Of a DNA stretch of 6,074 nt, positions 5,768 through 6,074 are shown piece after piece. Both the position numbers and the translations under genes were made by a program. The stretch covers positions 1 through 6,074 of the forward strand of contig JAMOAC010000180.1 in the NCBI GenBank assembly GCA_023621975.1, written 5' to 3'. Every line of letters begins with the position of its first letter. Positions within the stretch are counted from its first letter, which is position 1. The notes beneath the pieces were generated by a model that had not been told where the DNA came from, ran no database searches, and saw only the letters and a program-made list of their open reading frames with translations. This DNA comes from Bacillota bacterium. GTDB lineage: Bacteria > Bacillota_A > Clostridia > Acetivibrionales > DUMB01.

Positions 5768-5882
5768 ATTAGTAAGAAGATTGATGCATTATACTGTATC
5801 AAAAGATCCTTCTTCGCCAGCACCGTAAGTCCGTTGCTGTTCAAGGTGTTTAGTGCGGAGTTAAGGATCTTTTTTACTAATG
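5767..5882. repeat. Nested inverted repeat of about 116 bp
   Basis: The outer arms are CATTAGTAA (5767-5775) and TTACTAATG (5874-5882), perfectly complementary. Inside lie AAAAGATCCTT (5801-5811) and AAGGATCTTTT (5863-5873), a perfect 11-bp pair followed on the plus strand by more T. The 51-nt loop holds a further imperfect hairpin, CAGCACCG (5818-5825) with CGTTGCTG (5832-5839), one mismatch. The structure could be a bidirectional terminator, a structured RNA or a small non-autonomous palindromic element. Its right end covers the last codons and the stop of the minus-strand gene. No obvious target-site duplication was seen at its ends. Confidence 0.55.
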
Positions 5883-6074
5883 AACTTCAGTAACCCGTTT
5901 ATTATATAATCCCGCTCACTAAGCTCCTTTTTGAGCTGCAGTATTGTATTGCTTAATTCATCACATTCACAGCAATTATTAATGTTTGAGCAAACAACAT
6001 CTTTTTTTGAATTCCACGGTTCAGTGCAGGGGATTATGCCAGGCCGGAAGGTTTGATTGCCGGATTTTTCATAG
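5861..6074 (-). CDS. Partial protein, cysteine-rich segment plus coiled coil (5' end beyond window)
   Basis: On the minus strand a frame is open from the right edge to TAA at 5863-5861, giving 70 visible residues; the start lies outside the window. The first half contains five cysteines (IPCTEP, VVCSN, NNCCECDEL), and the second half is an amphipathic helix (LSNTILQLKKELSERDYIINGLLKFISKK) with heptad-like Leu/Ile spacing. Plausible amino-acid composition and open reading to the edge support a real gene, but no family is recognised and homology was not tested. The last codons (ISKKDP and the stop) lie inside the right arms of the inverted repeat at 5767-5882, so the C-terminus may have been created or altered by that element. 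The clustered cysteines could bind metal or form disulfides; this is inference. The gene converges on the 266-residue gene. Confidence 0.55.
   Translation of the reverse strand, partial: YEKSGNQTFRPGIIPCTEPWNSKKDVVCSNINNCCECDELSNTILQLKKELSERDYIINGLLKFISKKDP

Noticed and set aside
5867..5876. Programmed frameshift site (A-run before GAT) near the end of the minus-strand gene
   Set aside because: The A AAA AAG heptamer is in the wrong frame for a -1 shift out of the open gene frame, and the alternative frame has a TGA just upstream.
5702..5893. Plus-strand 63-codon open frame
   Set aside because: It has no ribosome site, its first codon is not ATG, and it lies across the terminator hairpin, the inverted repeat and the end of the minus-strand gene; the frame is explained by these.

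Overview
The window looks like a chromosomal segment of a low-to-moderate GC, anaerobic, spore-forming Firmicute of the Clostridia (Ruminiclostridium/Acetivibrio-like). This rests on A/T-rich intergenic DNA, strong AGGAGG-type ribosome sites, GTG starts, a near-consensus sigma-A promoter and the gene types; it is inferred, and no database search was made.

Left part (1-1312): the C-terminal portion of a major facilitator superfamily transporter runs in from the left edge. It ends inside a G/C-richer block of direct and inverted repeats (about 867-1007) that resembles the palindromic intergenic repeats common in clostridia. A strong promoter follows (TTGACA, 17-nt spacer, TATTAT), with two tandem copies of an AACGTT-centred operator-like motif at the expected transcription start. 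A leader of about 240 nt leads to the next genes.

Centre (1313-4317): two overlapping genes encode the N-terminal (cofactor-binding) and C-terminal (pyrimidine-binding) halves of a split transketolase. A LacI/GalR-family repressor gene faces them tail to tail on the minus strand. The CpG-centred operators fit the hinge-helix binding mode of LacI-family proteins, so the simplest model is that this repressor, answering to an unidentified sugar or sugar phosphate, controls the transketolase pair and perhaps the transporter. That link is inferred.

Right part (4318-6074): a divergent A/T-rich intergenic region separates the repressor from a two-gene plus-strand unit. The first gene encodes a 96-residue coiled-coil protein and the second a 266-residue, beta-rich protein with several cysteines; I recognise neither. 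A perfect 13-bp hairpin follows as a likely terminator. It is adjoined by a nested inverted repeat of about 116 bp that runs into the 3' end of a partial minus-strand gene entering from the right edge. That partial gene encodes a cysteine-rich segment followed by a coiled coil.

No rRNA, tRNA, CRISPR array, intact insertion sequence or phage gene was seen. The points most worth checking are the tandem operator, the repeat blocks that overlap the 3' ends of two genes, an exact 15-nt sequence shared by two distant intergenic regions, and the unrecognised two-gene unit.
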